The notes: generated from the letters alone by a model not told the origin. 64,000 nucleotides of DNA from Paenibacillus ferrarius (GCF_002027705.1 NZ_MBTG01000023.1:310001-374000), one strand, 5' to 3'; shown: positions 9,935-18,556, counted from the first letter of the stretch. Numbers and translations are program-made.

Positions 9935-10013
9935 ATCCACAACCTCCTTCGTCATTTTATAGGTAATTAGGCCTAAATGTCAACAGCTTTATCCCCTTCA
10001 CATTATTTTCATA

Positions 10014-10052
10014 AAACAGAAAAGTAACCCTAACCTTTAAGGTTAGGGTTAC
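10014..10052 (-). terminator. Terminator between the secreted hydrolase gene and the exopolysaccharide cluster
   Basis: Arms GTAACCCTAACCTT and AAGGTTAGGGTTAC at 10024-10052 are a perfect 14-bp inverted repeat. In the minus-strand transcript they are followed by CTTTTCTGTTTT. The hairpin lies 10 bases after the stop codon of the upstream gene, so the riboswitch-controlled transcript should mostly end here and the anchored-protein operon needs its own promoter or read-through. Confidence 0.85.
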
Positions 10053-10062
10053 GGCGAATGTC

Positions 10063-10959
10063 TTATTTCATCTTCATCCAACTATCATAATGATGAATCG
10101 CTATGCCATGAAAAGCAGGATTGGCTTTGTAATTTTGATAAACATGTTCGAGCTGCTGATCCATATACGCTTTGCCTTCTTCATAGAAGGTTACATATTG
10201 ATATTCATCCGCAAGACGTCCGGTTTCAACTGCTATCGTACCCTTAACGTTGTACTTCTCAAATAATTTCATTTCCGCGGCAGAAATCCCCATGATTCCG
10301 TCTGTTCCTGATGCTGAATCTCGGTATGCCATGATGCTAATAAATTCAACATACTTACAAAGCCACTCTGCGATATTTCCACTCCCATATTTGGTATTGT
10401 ACTGCACACCGTAAAACCAAAAGGGGATGTCTATTCCAAATTCCAATTCAAGTTGATTGGCTTGGTTTCTAAATGTCATCATCATGGATTGGTATTCTTC
10501 CAAAAATTTATTCGTATTATCCTCATACTGTTCATGCTCGTATGGCTCAACATCTAAATGTATACCCCTAAATTTTTCATTTGATGGCGCAAACTCTTGA
10601 TAGTTAATCAACCATTTAAGAAAATTCTGCTGGAGTGTTACTCCATTATTGGCCACCCATCCAGGCGCACCATCAAGTGCATGTACACTAATTCCGTTTG
10701 CAGTCGCCTTGCTAATAAACTCCTTATAATACTTCTGTTCGAGTGTAGTATCTATCTGAAGCAACAGCACCTTGATGTTATTATTGACCAAATTATTAAT
10801 AATACTGTCCTGATCAGAAACAATCTCGGAAGTATCCCATAACCATGTTGATAGGTTCGTAGAATTTTGGAATGCGAATTTCGAGTCCGCTGCTGCCATT
10901 CCAGGGAAAGCGAGGAATATTAAGAAAACTCCACATACTATATGAATGAACTTTTTCAT
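10063..10959 (-). CDS. Secreted TIM-barrel glycoside hydrolase-like protein
   Basis: The 298-aa protein has a classic signal peptide (MKKFIHIVCGVFLIFLAFPG, with likely cleavage after AAA near residue 24). The mature part has the strand pattern of a TIM barrel: KVLLLQID, GISVHALDG, FRGIHLDVEPYEHEQ, FISIMAYRD, GTIAVETG and GIAIHHYDSW. The acidic strand-4 motif HLDVEP is typical of glycosidase-like barrels. I cannot assign a numbered family. It is preceded by GGGGGCGGGAG and by a c-di-GMP-I riboswitch, and followed by its own terminator. Its place beside a polysaccharide synthase suggests a matrix-degrading or matrix-modifying enzyme controlled by c-di-GMP. Confidence 0.85.
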   Translation of the reverse strand: MKKFIHIVCGVFLIFLAFPGMAAADSKFAFQNSTNLSTWLWDTSEIVSDQDSIINNLVNNNIKVLLLQIDTTLEQKYYKEFISKATANGISVHALDGAPGWVANNGVTLQQNFLKWLINYQEFAPSNEKFRGIHLDVEPYEHEQYEDNTNKFLEEYQSMMMTFRNQANQLELEFGIDIPFWFYGVQYNTKYGSGNIAEWLCKYVEFISIMAYRDSASGTDGIMGISAAEMKLFEKYNVKGTIAVETGRLADEYQYVTFYEEGKAYMDQQLEHVYQNYKANPAFHGIAIHHYDSWMKMK

Positions 10960-11013
10960 TTCTCCCGCCCCCTTTTTTCATGGCTTCGTTGATATGGGAC
11001 TAAAATTCTCGAC

Positions 11014-11051
11014 AAAAAAAACACAATCCGGTTACACACCGAACTGTGTTT
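11014..11051 (-). terminator. Riboswitch expression-platform terminator
   Basis: The minus-strand RNA forms a 13-bp stem from 11051-11039 and 11031-11019 (all positions pair if G-U is allowed), followed by a run of seven or eight U. It lies 55 bases before the start codon of the secreted hydrolase and just downstream of the aptamer. Its 5' arm carries GTTCGG, which can instead pair with CCGAAC (11110-11105) in the aptamer's 3' side, giving a plausible antiterminator. Confidence 0.85.
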
Positions 11052-11097
11052 GAAATAACTTCATAAAAACAAAAGTTGCAAAGTTTGTCTTTATTAC

Positions 11098-11202
11098 AGT
11101 TTTCGTTCGGTAACTGGCTGCCATAGGTATTCACCCTTAGGCCCTGTAGTTTTGCGTCGCTGCCTTTGCGGCAGGTTTGCTATTATCGCGAAGCTGAAAG
11201 CT
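11098..11202 (-). ncRNA. Cyclic di-GMP-I (GEMM-I) riboswitch aptamer
   Basis: The minus strand carries the conserved GEMM-I blocks in order: AGCAAACC, GACGCAAAACTACAGGGCC, then CCTAAGGGTG and ATGGCAGCC, ending in GTTACCG. A closing stem P1 can be drawn between 11202-11189 and 11109-11098. The aptamer binds c-di-GMP; here it controls the secreted TIM-barrel hydrolase through the terminator at 11014-11051. P1 uses the same bases that would form the antiterminator (CCGAAC with GTTCGG), so the drawn structure predicts an OFF switch: bound c-di-GMP favours termination. The direction of control is inferred by hand folding only. Confidence 0.92.
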
Positions 11203-11210
11203 CTTATGAA

Positions 11211-11240
11211 ATAATATTGAAATGGATTGATTGCGAAGTA
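11211..11240 (-). promoter_or_regulatory. Possible promoter of the riboswitch transcript
   Basis: A TATTAT -10 box on the minus strand (11216-11211) lies 9 bases before the first base of aptamer stem P1, which is the right distance for a start site at about 11204. No good -35 box is seen 16-18 bases upstream; the nearest candidates are weak. Confidence 0.4.
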
Positions 11241-11589
11241 AAAGCGTACATGCCTCCACAATACTTTTATCAAATAGTAAACTATATCCCTCCAAAAGTC
11301 CACTAATTGAAAACCACGGTGGACAATATTGCCTGAACCCAGTTTATCCCTTTATTTTTCTCGACCAGACAAGAACATGGCGGGAAGAAAGGATACAGCC
11401 GCAAATCCCACCGACCACGATCACCCAGTTTTCGCCATAAACCTAGTGCCGGAATTGTCACATGACGCTTTCAAAGTGGCTGGATGTCATGGATGACGAA
11501 ATGTAACTTGTTGGTGTGATAACTCCTTTGCCATACTGGGCTCAGCCGATTGTTAAGAGGCAAATCTAATGGTTAAGGAGATATCATTT
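11241..11589. other. Intergenic stretch with a candidate promoter for the beta-lactamase-fold gene
   Basis: Apart from the riboswitch promoter at its left edge I see no gene here. A possible plus-strand promoter for the lipoprotein gene is TTGTTG (11508-11513), an 18-base spacer and CATACT (11532-11537). Short reading frames on both strands lack ribosome binding sites. Confidence 0.4.
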
Positions 11590-13599
11590 ATGAAGAAATG
11601 GATTCGAAAGAAACGCGCAGTTCTGCTATTAACTGTTCTGGTATTAACTAGTACAATCATTAACGCTTGTACAGGATCAGGGAGCGCACCCGATACCCCG
11701 CAGGCTCCCACGTCAGTTGCATCTAAGGAGGCCAGCCTGGAGGGGCCCCGGGATGCCAAGGAACTGGAAGCCTTTGCAGATGGCATTTTTGCAGACGCGA
11801 TGAAAAAGTATACTACAGTTGGTTCTAATTTTGCGGTCGTATCGAATGGGAAAGTACTGCTAAGCAAGGGGTACGGTTATGCTGACAGGGAAAATAAAAT
11901 TCCGGTAGACAGCAGCACCGTTTTCCAAATCGGTTCTGTGACGAAGCAGTTCACGGCTCTGGCAGCTATGCAACTGGTCGATAAGGGAAAGATTGATTTG
12001 CATCACGATATCCAGGAATACCTGGGGGGAATGAAGGTACCGAATACAACAGGAAAAAAACTGACGATGTACGATTTGCTTACGTATACCAGCGGCTTTG
12101 ACAAACCGGATATCCTCTCTGGATCGACACCGGAATATGTGAATCAATTCTTCCCAATGAAGGAGTCTCTGGAAGCGAATATGCCGACTGTTGTCAGACC
12201 TCCGGGGGAAGCGTACACCTACGATAATTTTGGGTTCACACTGGCGGGGTACGCGGTAGGGGAAGTGACAGGCATGTCATTCGCCCAGTATATGGAGGAA
12301 AATATTTTCAAGCCGTTAGGCATGAATTCGACGAATGTGCGGTTTAAACCCGAACTGCTCAAGAGAATGGCTGCCCATTATGGACCAAAAGGCGAGCTGA
12401 TCCCCTTGGAGGGATTCAAACCAACCGATCGGCCTAGCGGCGGCATGGTATCAACCGCAGATGACATGGTGAAGTACCTTATGATGCATCTGAACAAAGG
12501 CACGTATGGAGGCAAAGAAATCTTAAGTCCCAAGAGCATCGAGCAAATGCACACCTACCAGGTGTTCCCTGACAAAGAGTTCCCTGTCACAACCATCGGA
12601 TTCGAAGGCTACTTCAAAGAGAAGATGAATGGTCAACATGTGGTTCTCAAAGGGGGAAATGTGACCGGTCATTCTTCCTTGATTGTTCTTCTGCCGGAGA
12701 AAAATACAGCGTTCTACATGTCCTACAACAACGACTCCATGATGAGTCTCGACGTTTATGAGGCATTTATGAATCATTATTATCCGAAAAAAGATGAGGC
12801 TCCACAGCCATCCTACTCTCCAATCAGTGAGCAGCAGGCCAAGGACTACACAGGGTTGTACCAAAACACGCGTCTTGGATCCATGAGGACCCGCGTTTCC
12901 TATTCAGACGGAAAATTGGTTATGGAGACAGGAGATCTGGGCAAGAGTACGTTGAAAATGATCCACCCTTTACTCTTTGAGGATGAATCCGGCAATAAAG
13001 TAGCCTTTCAAAAAAATGGGGCAGGCCAAATCACCTATTTCTATTACATGACGCTTCCGCACTACGTGGGTTATGCACAAAAAGTAAATGTGGATGCGCC
13101 ATTCACTGATGTACCGGCGGACAGCAAGTATACGTCTTATATTCACAATCTCCATGCTTTAAAGATCATGGACGGAAAGTCGGCTACCCTCTTCGATCCG
13201 GAAGGAACGTTAACTCAGGGTGAGTTCTCGGAGTTGCTACTGCACGCCCATGGCTGGGAATCCATGCCTTATACGATTGAACCCAACAAGAAGCAGATGT
13301 TGTCCGGATTGCCTAATTATCAGCCTGATTCTCCTGTTACCAGACAAATGGCGGCAGTCATGATCCAGAACCTGAGACAAGCTCAGCCTGGAGCCAAGGT
13401 TACATTGCGTGGCGAAACGGATGCTTGGGCAGTTGAAGCCATCACAACTCTTGTATCCCAGGGCATCATGGACCCGGATACCAAGATCAATTCGGACGGC
13501 TCCATCGACTTCCGTTCCAAGCAGCTGCTAAAGCGGCAGGAAGCAAGTGCCTTATTGGATCTGGCATTTGATTACTACACATTGCCAATCCGTAAATAA
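11590..13599 (+). CDS. Serine beta-lactamase-fold lipoprotein (class C/esterase type) with C-terminal SLH-like region
   Basis: The start at 11590 is chosen because AAGGAG lies 9 bases before it; an in-frame ATG at 11569 has no such site. The 669-aa protein has a lipoprotein signal ending in the lipobox-like INAC, then a beta-lactamase family domain with the three motifs SVTK (serine nucleophile and lysine), YDN and a KGG-type third motif (VLKGGNVTGHSS). Such proteins act outside the cell as D-aminopeptidases, esterases or penicillin-recognising enzymes. From about residue 515 the sequence changes to FTDVPADSKYTSYIHNLHALKIMDG and a second similar unit, resembling S-layer homology domains that hold proteins to the cell wall. 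It is monocistronic. Confidence 0.88.
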   Translation: MKKWIRKKRAVLLLTVLVLTSTIINACTGSGSAPDTPQAPTSVASKEASLEGPRDAKELEAFADGIFADAMKKYTTVGSNFAVVSNGKVLLSKGYGYADRENKIPVDSSTVFQIGSVTKQFTALAAMQLVDKGKIDLHHDIQEYLGGMKVPNTTGKKLTMYDLLTYTSGFDKPDILSGSTPEYVNQFFPMKESLEANMPTVVRPPGEAYTYDNFGFTLAGYAVGEVTGMSFAQYMEENIFKPLGMNSTNVRFKPELLKRMAAHYGPKGELIPLEGFKPTDRPSGGMVSTADDMVKYLMMHLNKGTYGGKEILSPKSIEQMHTYQVFPDKEFPVTTIGFEGYFKEKMNGQHVVLKGGNVTGHSSLIVLLPEKNTAFYMSYNNDSMMSLDVYEAFMNHYYPKKDEAPQPSYSPISEQQAKDYTGLYQNTRLGSMRTRVSYSDGKLVMETGDLGKSTLKMIHPLLFEDESGNKVAFQKNGAGQITYFYYMTLPHYVGYAQKVNVDAPFTDVPADSKYTSYIHNLHALKIMDGKSATLFDPEGTLTQGEFSELLLHAHGWESMPYTIEPNKKQMLSGLPNYQPDSPVTRQMAAVMIQNLRQAQPGAKVTLRGETDAWAVEAITTLVSQGIMDPDTKINSDGSIDFRSKQLLKRQEASALLDLAFDYYTLPIRK

Positions 13600-13611
13600 C
13601 TGAAACCATAA

Positions 13612-13771
13612 TTCTGGTAATATCCCCTTTAAGTAGATACTCAAAAAAACCTTATGGCACCATAAGGAACGAGTGTAACTTGGAGGGGATTTTTTTATGG
13701 CTAAAAAAGGACAGACATTTCATCAATATACAAAGGAGTTTAAGTTAGCTGCCGTTCAGGCATACATGCAG
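13612..13771 (+). pseudogene. IS3-family transposase OrfA remnant with left IS end
   Basis: From the ATG at 13697, preceded by GGAGGGG, the frame encodes MAKKGQTFHQYTKEFKLAAV, the typical start of OrfA of IS3/IS150-group elements. After about 25 codons the homology stops abruptly, and the sequence runs straight into the 3' end of the kinase-regulator gene on the other strand. Upstream sequence from about 13612 (TGGTAATATCCCCTTT) may be the left end of the element, and a CCTTATGG/CCATAAGG hairpin lies at 13650-13667. No right end, OrfB or target duplication is seen, so this is a relic left by a deletion. Confidence 0.75.
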
Positions 13772-13772
13772 G

Positions 13773-15578
13773 TTATTCCAGAAGCCCGGCCTCCCTGGCT
13801 TTTTGCACCGCTTCCTCCCGGTTCCGGACCCCCAGCTTCACATAAGCCGATGACGCATAGTTTCGAACTGTACCCTCGGATAAATACAATTTGGAAGCAA
13901 TGCTTTTATATCGCAGCCCTTTGGACATGAACTGTAAAATTTCAAGCTCCCGCGGCGTTAACTCATTGGTGGATGACGCTTTGATTGACGAAGGGTCATC
14001 CCCGCTATTGTCCGCTTCCAGCTGGGCAAACAATTTGTGGGATATGCCCTGATCGATCAGCGTGCCCCCGCGGTAGACGGTACGTATCGTTTCGGCCAGT
14101 TCTAATGGCTGCATGGACTTCAACAAGTATCCGTCCGCCCCACTTCGCATCGCCTCCAGAGCCTGTCTGGTATCCTCGAACGTGGTGAGAATCAGAATGC
14201 GGATGTGGGGCCACGTTTCTTTTATCGTACGGGATGCGGAGATTCCATCCACATTCGGCATTTCCAAATCCATAAGCACCAGCTGTGGCTGAAACTGCCT
14301 GCACAGCTCGATCGCTTGCTCGCCATCCTCTGCCGTCCCGACAACCTGCAAATCCTGCTGCTCCTCCAGCAGAGTCCGCAGGCTCTCACGGATATAGGGC
14401 TGGTCATCGACGACCAACAGGCGGATGGCTTCATCCTTAAGCTCCGTTTGTCTAGGTAGCGTACATGTAACGAGAGTACCTTCTCCCGGCTCCGTATAGA
14501 TGGCAATATGGCCTTGTAAATTCATCGCACGCTCCTTCATGGCGCTCAAGCCGAAGCCCTCCCTCCCATGCTCCATCCCGCGGCCGTTATCTTGAATTTC
14601 CAGTCTCGTCTGCTGGGGCTCGAATTGCACGGAAACCTTAATCTCTGTCGAGTGTCCATGACGCACGGCATTCGTCAACGACTCTTGCAAGCAGCGATAA
14701 AGCGCTGTCTTCGCTTGCTTCGTTACAGGGTATTCTTCCCCGTAGGCTTGGAAACGGACCGTCACCTTGGCATGCTCCTGAAACTCCTCCGCCAGCTTCC
14801 TCAAAGACTGTAGCAGCGGGAGCGCCTCTCGCGGCGATTCGATTTGATGCACGTAGCCTCTGACCTCCTCCATATTTTGGCGGGCCAGGTTCAATAGGGA
14901 ATCGAGCCTTTCCGTTCTTGTTTCCGTTGACAGTTCAGGGCGCAACGTTTCCAATCCCATAATGAGCGAAGTGTAGCCATTACCGACAGTATCATGAAGC
15001 TCTTTGGACAGCCGATTCCGCTCTTCGGCAAGCGTGATGCGCTCGATTTGGGACAGGTACTGCTCCAGCACCGCATTCTGCTCACGGATAATTTCACCTT
15101 GACGATGATTGAGCGCGAGTAAATGGAATGAGAATCCGAAGACATACGCCATCCCGATGTGAACGGCCATGACCCAGTATTCACTCTGCTCTGTAAACAG
15201 CTTAATTATGGCGGGCAGGAGCAATATGGATACAGGCCCTGACCAGAGATAGGCCCTTTTCGCGCTGTGGGCAGCAATTAAAAAGGCATATAGTAGGAAT
15301 GAGAAGTAGGCTTGCGGAAAAAATGAAGCCAGATACAAGCACAACCCGCCCGAAATCACGATTTCCGTAAGCAGGTAGTATTTATAATCGAGATGCAAGC
15401 AAAGCCATGGAACGGAAAAAGCAATCAGCTGCCACAGCACAAGGACCACAATCGGCAGCGTGAAATATTCTTGCAGCTCTATGGTCGTAAACACAAGAGA
15501 AATGCTGCATATCAGACGGATTATGAACATGAGCCAGTCGTACCAGTACCATTGCTTGACCATATCGAACAAAAACAT
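13773..15578 (-). CDS. Fused histidine kinase-response regulator (DesK/DesR or LiaS/LiaR type) with LuxR-type HTH
   Basis: One 601-aa frame contains what is normally two proteins. Residues about 15-165 form five or six membrane helices. About 190-255 is a HisKA_3 domain with the phospho-acceptor in LSKELHDTVGNG. An HATPase follows with CLQESLTNAVRHG and DNGRGM and ends near residue 380. A 12-residue linker then leads to a receiver domain (LLVVDDQP, phospho-acceptor Asp in LVLMDLEMP, LTTFED, LLKS), then a NarL/LuxR helix-turn-helix (LTPRELEILQFMSKGL). If expressed as read, the DNA-binding domain is tied to the membrane. The gene end is normal although an IS relic abuts it. The start is the ATG after AGGGGTGG. 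Confidence 0.88.
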   Translation of the reverse strand: MFLFDMVKQWYWYDWLMFIIRLICSISLVFTTIELQEYFTLPIVVLVLWQLIAFSVPWLCLHLDYKYYLLTEIVISGGLCLYLASFFPQAYFSFLLYAFLIAAHSAKRAYLWSGPVSILLLPAIIKLFTEQSEYWVMAVHIGMAYVFGFSFHLLALNHRQGEIIREQNAVLEQYLSQIERITLAEERNRLSKELHDTVGNGYTSLIMGLETLRPELSTETRTERLDSLLNLARQNMEEVRGYVHQIESPREALPLLQSLRKLAEEFQEHAKVTVRFQAYGEEYPVTKQAKTALYRCLQESLTNAVRHGHSTEIKVSVQFEPQQTRLEIQDNGRGMEHGREGFGLSAMKERAMNLQGHIAIYTEPGEGTLVTCTLPRQTELKDEAIRLLVVDDQPYIRESLRTLLEEQQDLQVVGTAEDGEQAIELCRQFQPQLVLMDLEMPNVDGISASRTIKETWPHIRILILTTFEDTRQALEAMRSGADGYLLKSMQPLELAETIRTVYRGGTLIDQGISHKLFAQLEADNSGDDPSSIKASSTNELTPRELEILQFMSKGLRYKSIASKLYLSEGTVRNYASSAYVKLGVRNREEAVQKAREAGLLE

Positions 15579-16001
15579 CCACCCCTAAGACCTTCAGTAT
15601 GACATTACGTAACTAGTATTGAGTAAACTGCTATAGAGTAAACTACCATCCGGAGCCGAAAGTAAGCAGCAGGAAATAGCCGTTTTAACAAAGCCAACGA
15701 CGGTTCTGGCCATCAAAGAGCCCACATCCTTTGCAAGTAGCAGACGTATTGTACGGATCTTGATGTCAGATCCGCCAGTGCCATAATGTCATGTGACACA
15801 AAATGAACGGTGTTATCCGCAGCAATGAGCGGGACGATACTATCAGCGAATAATGCGAAAGGAATTGCTGCTGCGCGGTGATCTGCTTGTTCCTTTCAAC
15901 TATCGTACCTGTTAGTTGCTCACGCCATGTTGGAATTCATGTGACTTTGGGAGTATTTACAGCGGACAATCTTATAGTGGTAAAATATAGATATGAAATA
16001 T
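15579..16001. other. Intergenic stretch holding a partial copy of the cassette-end repeat
   Basis: No gene is seen. At 15841-15915 it shares TATCAGCGAATAATGCGAAAGG, split over two lines, and CAACTATCGTACCTGTTAG with the repeats that follow the rlmH-type sites at 27410 and 31140. The 18-base core itself is missing, so this looks like a decayed cassette end. TAAAAT at 15981-15986 could be a -10 box for the small frame at 16020. Confidence 0.45.
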
Positions 16002-16019
16002 TAGGGGGTGAAGTTGTGT

Positions 16020-16142
16020 ATGGCTGAGTACAAAAGGAAGAAACTTCTCCATTTTATAGTTGATCGTCCCGACCGCGTCGCGGGGAATTCCCCTCCGCCG
16101 CTCAGGGTGCGAGTATCTTTCTCGGGAGGGCGATGCCAATGA
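16020..16142 (+). CDS. Possible small upstream ORF, 40 aa
   Basis: An ATG follows AGGGGGTGAAG by 9 bases and opens a 40-codon frame (MAEYKRKKLLHFIVDRPDRV at the start). Its TGA overlaps the ATG of the next gene as ATGA, which would couple translation of the two. There is no recognisable domain. It may be a leader peptide or simply the old 5' end of another gene; the main support is the ribosome binding site and the overlap. Confidence 0.4.
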   Translation: MAEYKRKKLLHFIVDRPDRVAGNSPPPLRVRVSFSGGRCQ

Positions 16143-17029
16143 GGGATGCTGCGGAGGGTCAACAGAAGCACGGGCAGCAAGAACATATCGAGACGCTGCC
16201 GCTGTTCTCCACCACGGATAAGAACGGACGGATGACTATGCTCCCGCCGGGACGTCGCGTCGGACGCGCGGCTCCGCTGATGCCGTGGCTGCTTACAGCC
16301 GCTGCACTGTGGGCGCTGACAGGCTCCGTGCCGTTCGGCGCACTGCTCGGCATGGCGCCGACACCGGCGATCAACATGCTCCTCGGTCATCCGGTCACAG
16401 TGGGCGTCGCCGTTTTGCTGCTGTTCGTCGCGATCGTTATGACCGGTGCATTGTACTCGCGATCGAATGATCAGTTCGGACAGACCAGGGTGTCCGGCCT
16501 GTTCGCGACGCTATCGGTAACAGGAGGGCTCGCAGCAGTCGCGGGAGTCCTCCTGCTGTGGACGCTGACAAGCAACCCGTCGCGCCCCTTTGACCTCGAG
16601 GCCATAGCGACATCGCCGACGATCCCGCTTGAGCTCGGCGCCGTCGTCGGAGCTAGCTTCGCCCTCTGGGCCGCCATCGCGCTCCTGCGGTTGCCCGGCT
16701 CTATCGCCCACGCCAAGCGGCGTCAGATGGATATCGAGCGACTCCGCGTGGAGGGTTCGTCATACACCGGGACGTTGACCGCCGTGAATTTTACTAACAG
16801 TTGGCTCTTTAATCTCCCGATGTTCACGGTTGAGGTAAATTATATCGTTGACGGTGCTCCACGTGTCGTACCAGCACACATGCGCACCAGCGCCGAGCGC
16901 GTTCCCGTCGTCGGGTCGCGAATGATCGTGCTGGCCGACAATCGCGGAACCACCCACGTGGAGCTGGACCTGGCGAGTGGAGCGGCATTCGAGCCAGACG
17001 TGGGTAAGTACACCCCGTCGGACGGTTAA
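16139..17029 (+). CDS. Polytopic membrane protein with DUF3592-like C-terminal domain
   Basis: The ATG at 16139 is chosen over the one at 16133 because it is 9 bases from GGGAGG. The 296-aa product has four hydrophobic segments (about residues 44-66, 82-103, 115-140 and 158-180), then a soluble domain of about 90 residues with YTGTLTAVNFTNSWLFNLPM and a repeated pattern of short strands, as in DUF3592-type proteins. Function is unknown. The gene is clearly richer in G+C than its neighbours and uses GCG, GTC and CGC codons freely, like actinobacterial DNA, which suggests recent transfer. It stands alone on the plus strand. Confidence 0.7.
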   Translation: MRDAAEGQQKHGQQEHIETLPLFSTTDKNGRMTMLPPGRRVGRAAPLMPWLLTAAALWALTGSVPFGALLGMAPTPAINMLLGHPVTVGVAVLLLFVAIVMTGALYSRSNDQFGQTRVSGLFATLSVTGGLAAVAGVLLLWTLTSNPSRPFDLEAIATSPTIPLELGAVVGASFALWAAIALLRLPGSIAHAKRRQMDIERLRVEGSSYTGTLTAVNFTNSWLFNLPMFTVEVNYIVDGAPRVVPAHMRTSAERVPVVGSRMIVLADNRGTTHVELDLASGAAFEPDVGKYTPSDG

Positions 17030-17478
17030 TTTTACGGCCCTGATGCAACATGGCTATAAGGAGTTCAAGGCAACACGGAGCTAAAGCTTCGCTTCACCAT
17101 TTTTAACGCAGGACAAATTGGGCGCTCGCTCAGTATTCCTATGCGCAGCAAGTAGCAATAGAGGCATTGGGAGATCATCCGTGACGAAAAGAAGAACGCC
17201 TCTGATGGACGTTCACGGGCATAACTAGGACTATGTCTAACCTAAGCAAGAGGCCCAAAGCTAGTCAGATATCGGTAGGCCCTTTATTCGCTACTAAAGA
17301 AGAGCACTACTCTCCCTCTATTAGGGAGAGTAGTGTGGTATCCAGCAACATAGTCCGACTTAATTAAAGGAAATCCTGCATAATCCGTTTTACAACGGTA
17401 AAATCCGCTTGCTTCCTCTCTGTTTTCATTTCGTTGCACCGCCGCTGTATAGAAACATCGCTTCAGGTAAGTGAATCG
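17030..17478. other. Intergenic stretch with a strong hairpin
   Basis: No gene is seen. A perfect 12-bp inverted repeat (CACTACTCTCCC / GGGAGAGTAGTG, 17305-17335, loop of 7) lacks a T-run on either side, so it is not a standard intrinsic terminator. It may still separate the plus-strand membrane protein from the minus-strand tetR. Confidence 0.5.
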
Positions 17479-18063
17479 TCATTGTTTTAATCCTTCCAAG
17501 AATACTGCAAGTACCTTCATCGTCTCATCCAGAACATTAGGCTGCAAAGACTCGTTGGCAAGCCAGAGCGCCGTCTCATTCAAACCGCCCGAAATAAAAT
17601 GGGTCATTGCATCAAGGGGAACCATCCGAAAGTATCCATGGTCCTGCATGATTCCAAGCTGCTCCCTTAATAAGCGCATGGAATGGTTCTTATCCATCTC
17701 TCTCCATACTTCCCAGCCAAGAATCGCAGGGCCGTCGATCAGCATGATACGTCTATTTCGCTCTTCAACAGCAGCCATAATGAATGCGCGGCAACCCAGG
17801 TAGAGCTGCTGCCATAGATCTTCACTTGCCGATGCCTCCTGCTCCACCCTTTCGGCAACCTCCCGTTGGACATCTTCAAGTACAATTCTAAACAATTCCT
17901 TCTTGCTGCGAAAATGATGATAGACCGCTCCCCGGGTCAGATTCGCCTCATGAACGATCGATTCCAATGCCGTATCAGCATAACCATAATCGGTAAAATG
18001 GGTTCTGGCGACATCGATCAGCTTACGGATTGTTTCCGCAGTCGCAGCTTTGTTTCTTCTCAT
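17479..18063 (-). CDS. TetR/AcrR family transcriptional repressor
   Basis: The 194-aa protein has a typical TetR N-terminal HTH (DTALESIVHEANLTRGAVYHHFRSKKELF, residues about 27-55) and a helical ligand-binding C-terminal domain with GPAILGWEVWREMD, as in AcrR/TtgR relatives. It lies 64 bases downstream of the VOC gene on the same strand. A perfect 21-bp palindrome upstream of the VOC gene is a likely operator, so the pair is probably a self-regulated operon. The inducing ligand is unknown. Confidence 0.88.
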   Translation of the reverse strand: MRRNKAATAETIRKLIDVARTHFTDYGYADTALESIVHEANLTRGAVYHHFRSKKELFRIVLEDVQREVAERVEQEASASEDLWQQLYLGCRAFIMAAVEERNRRIMLIDGPAILGWEVWREMDKNHSMRLLREQLGIMQDHGYFRMVPLDAMTHFISGGLNETALWLANESLQPNVLDETMKVLAVFLEGLKQ

Positions 18064-18127
18064 AATCGACTAGTTCTCCTCCAAAATAGTTCTCCAAAGG
18101 TACATGCACTCCCATGCAAGTATTCCC

Positions 18128-18556
18128 TTATTCCCATATCTCTTCGGAATATTGGGTACTAAAATCATTTGAAGGTGGGATGACAGTAATGATATCGATC
18201 AATACCCCGTTGGGATCGGAGGTAATGAAATGCCGCTGTCCAAAATCCTCGCTCCGGATATCGAGCTCCAGCGGTAGCTTAGCTCCCCTAATGAGACGTT
18301 CGTATTCTGCATCAACATCGTCCACTTCGAAGTTAAGAATCAGCCCTCTTACTTTTGTCCGGTATGCGTCGGGAATGGTCGGATGAGAGGCGTCAAGAAT
18401 AGCCAATTCGTACGGTATGTCATTGCCGGGCATTTTCAAGCTGATATACCAGTCCGCCTCAAACATCTTCTTGAATCCAAAATGATCCTTGTAAAATGCT
18501 GCCGTGGGAATAACTTGATCTGTTAAAATGACGGGATAACAACTGGATACTTTCAT
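18128..18556 (-). CDS. VOC (glyoxalase/bleomycin-resistance superfamily) protein
   Basis: The start at 18556 is preceded by GAGAGGGG; the frame can be extended 15 codons upstream, but those codons have no ribosome binding site and would run to the operator. The 142-aa protein has the paired beta-alpha-beta-beta-beta units of the vicinal oxygen chelate fold: [21 protein letters not shown] at the N-terminus and [18 protein letters not shown] in the second half, ending in [18 protein letters not shown]. Members detoxify or bind small electrophiles and antibiotics; the substrate here is unknown. It is followed by tetR, which suggests expression is induced by its substrate. Confidence 0.85.
   Translation of the reverse strand: MKVSSCYPVILTDQVIPTAAFYKDHFGFKKMFEADWYISLKMPGNDIPYELAILDASHPTIPDAYRTKVRGLILNFEVDDVDAEYERLIRGAKLPLELDIRSEDFGQRHFITSDPNGVLIDIITVIPPSNDFSTQYSEEIWE

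Noticed and set aside
11094-11303. 69-codon minus-strand ORF over the riboswitch
   Set aside because: The conserved c-di-GMP aptamer explains this sequence; the frame is accidental.
17305-17335. Intrinsic terminator
   Set aside because: The 12-bp hairpin is perfect, but no U-run follows on either strand, so it is listed only as a hairpin.
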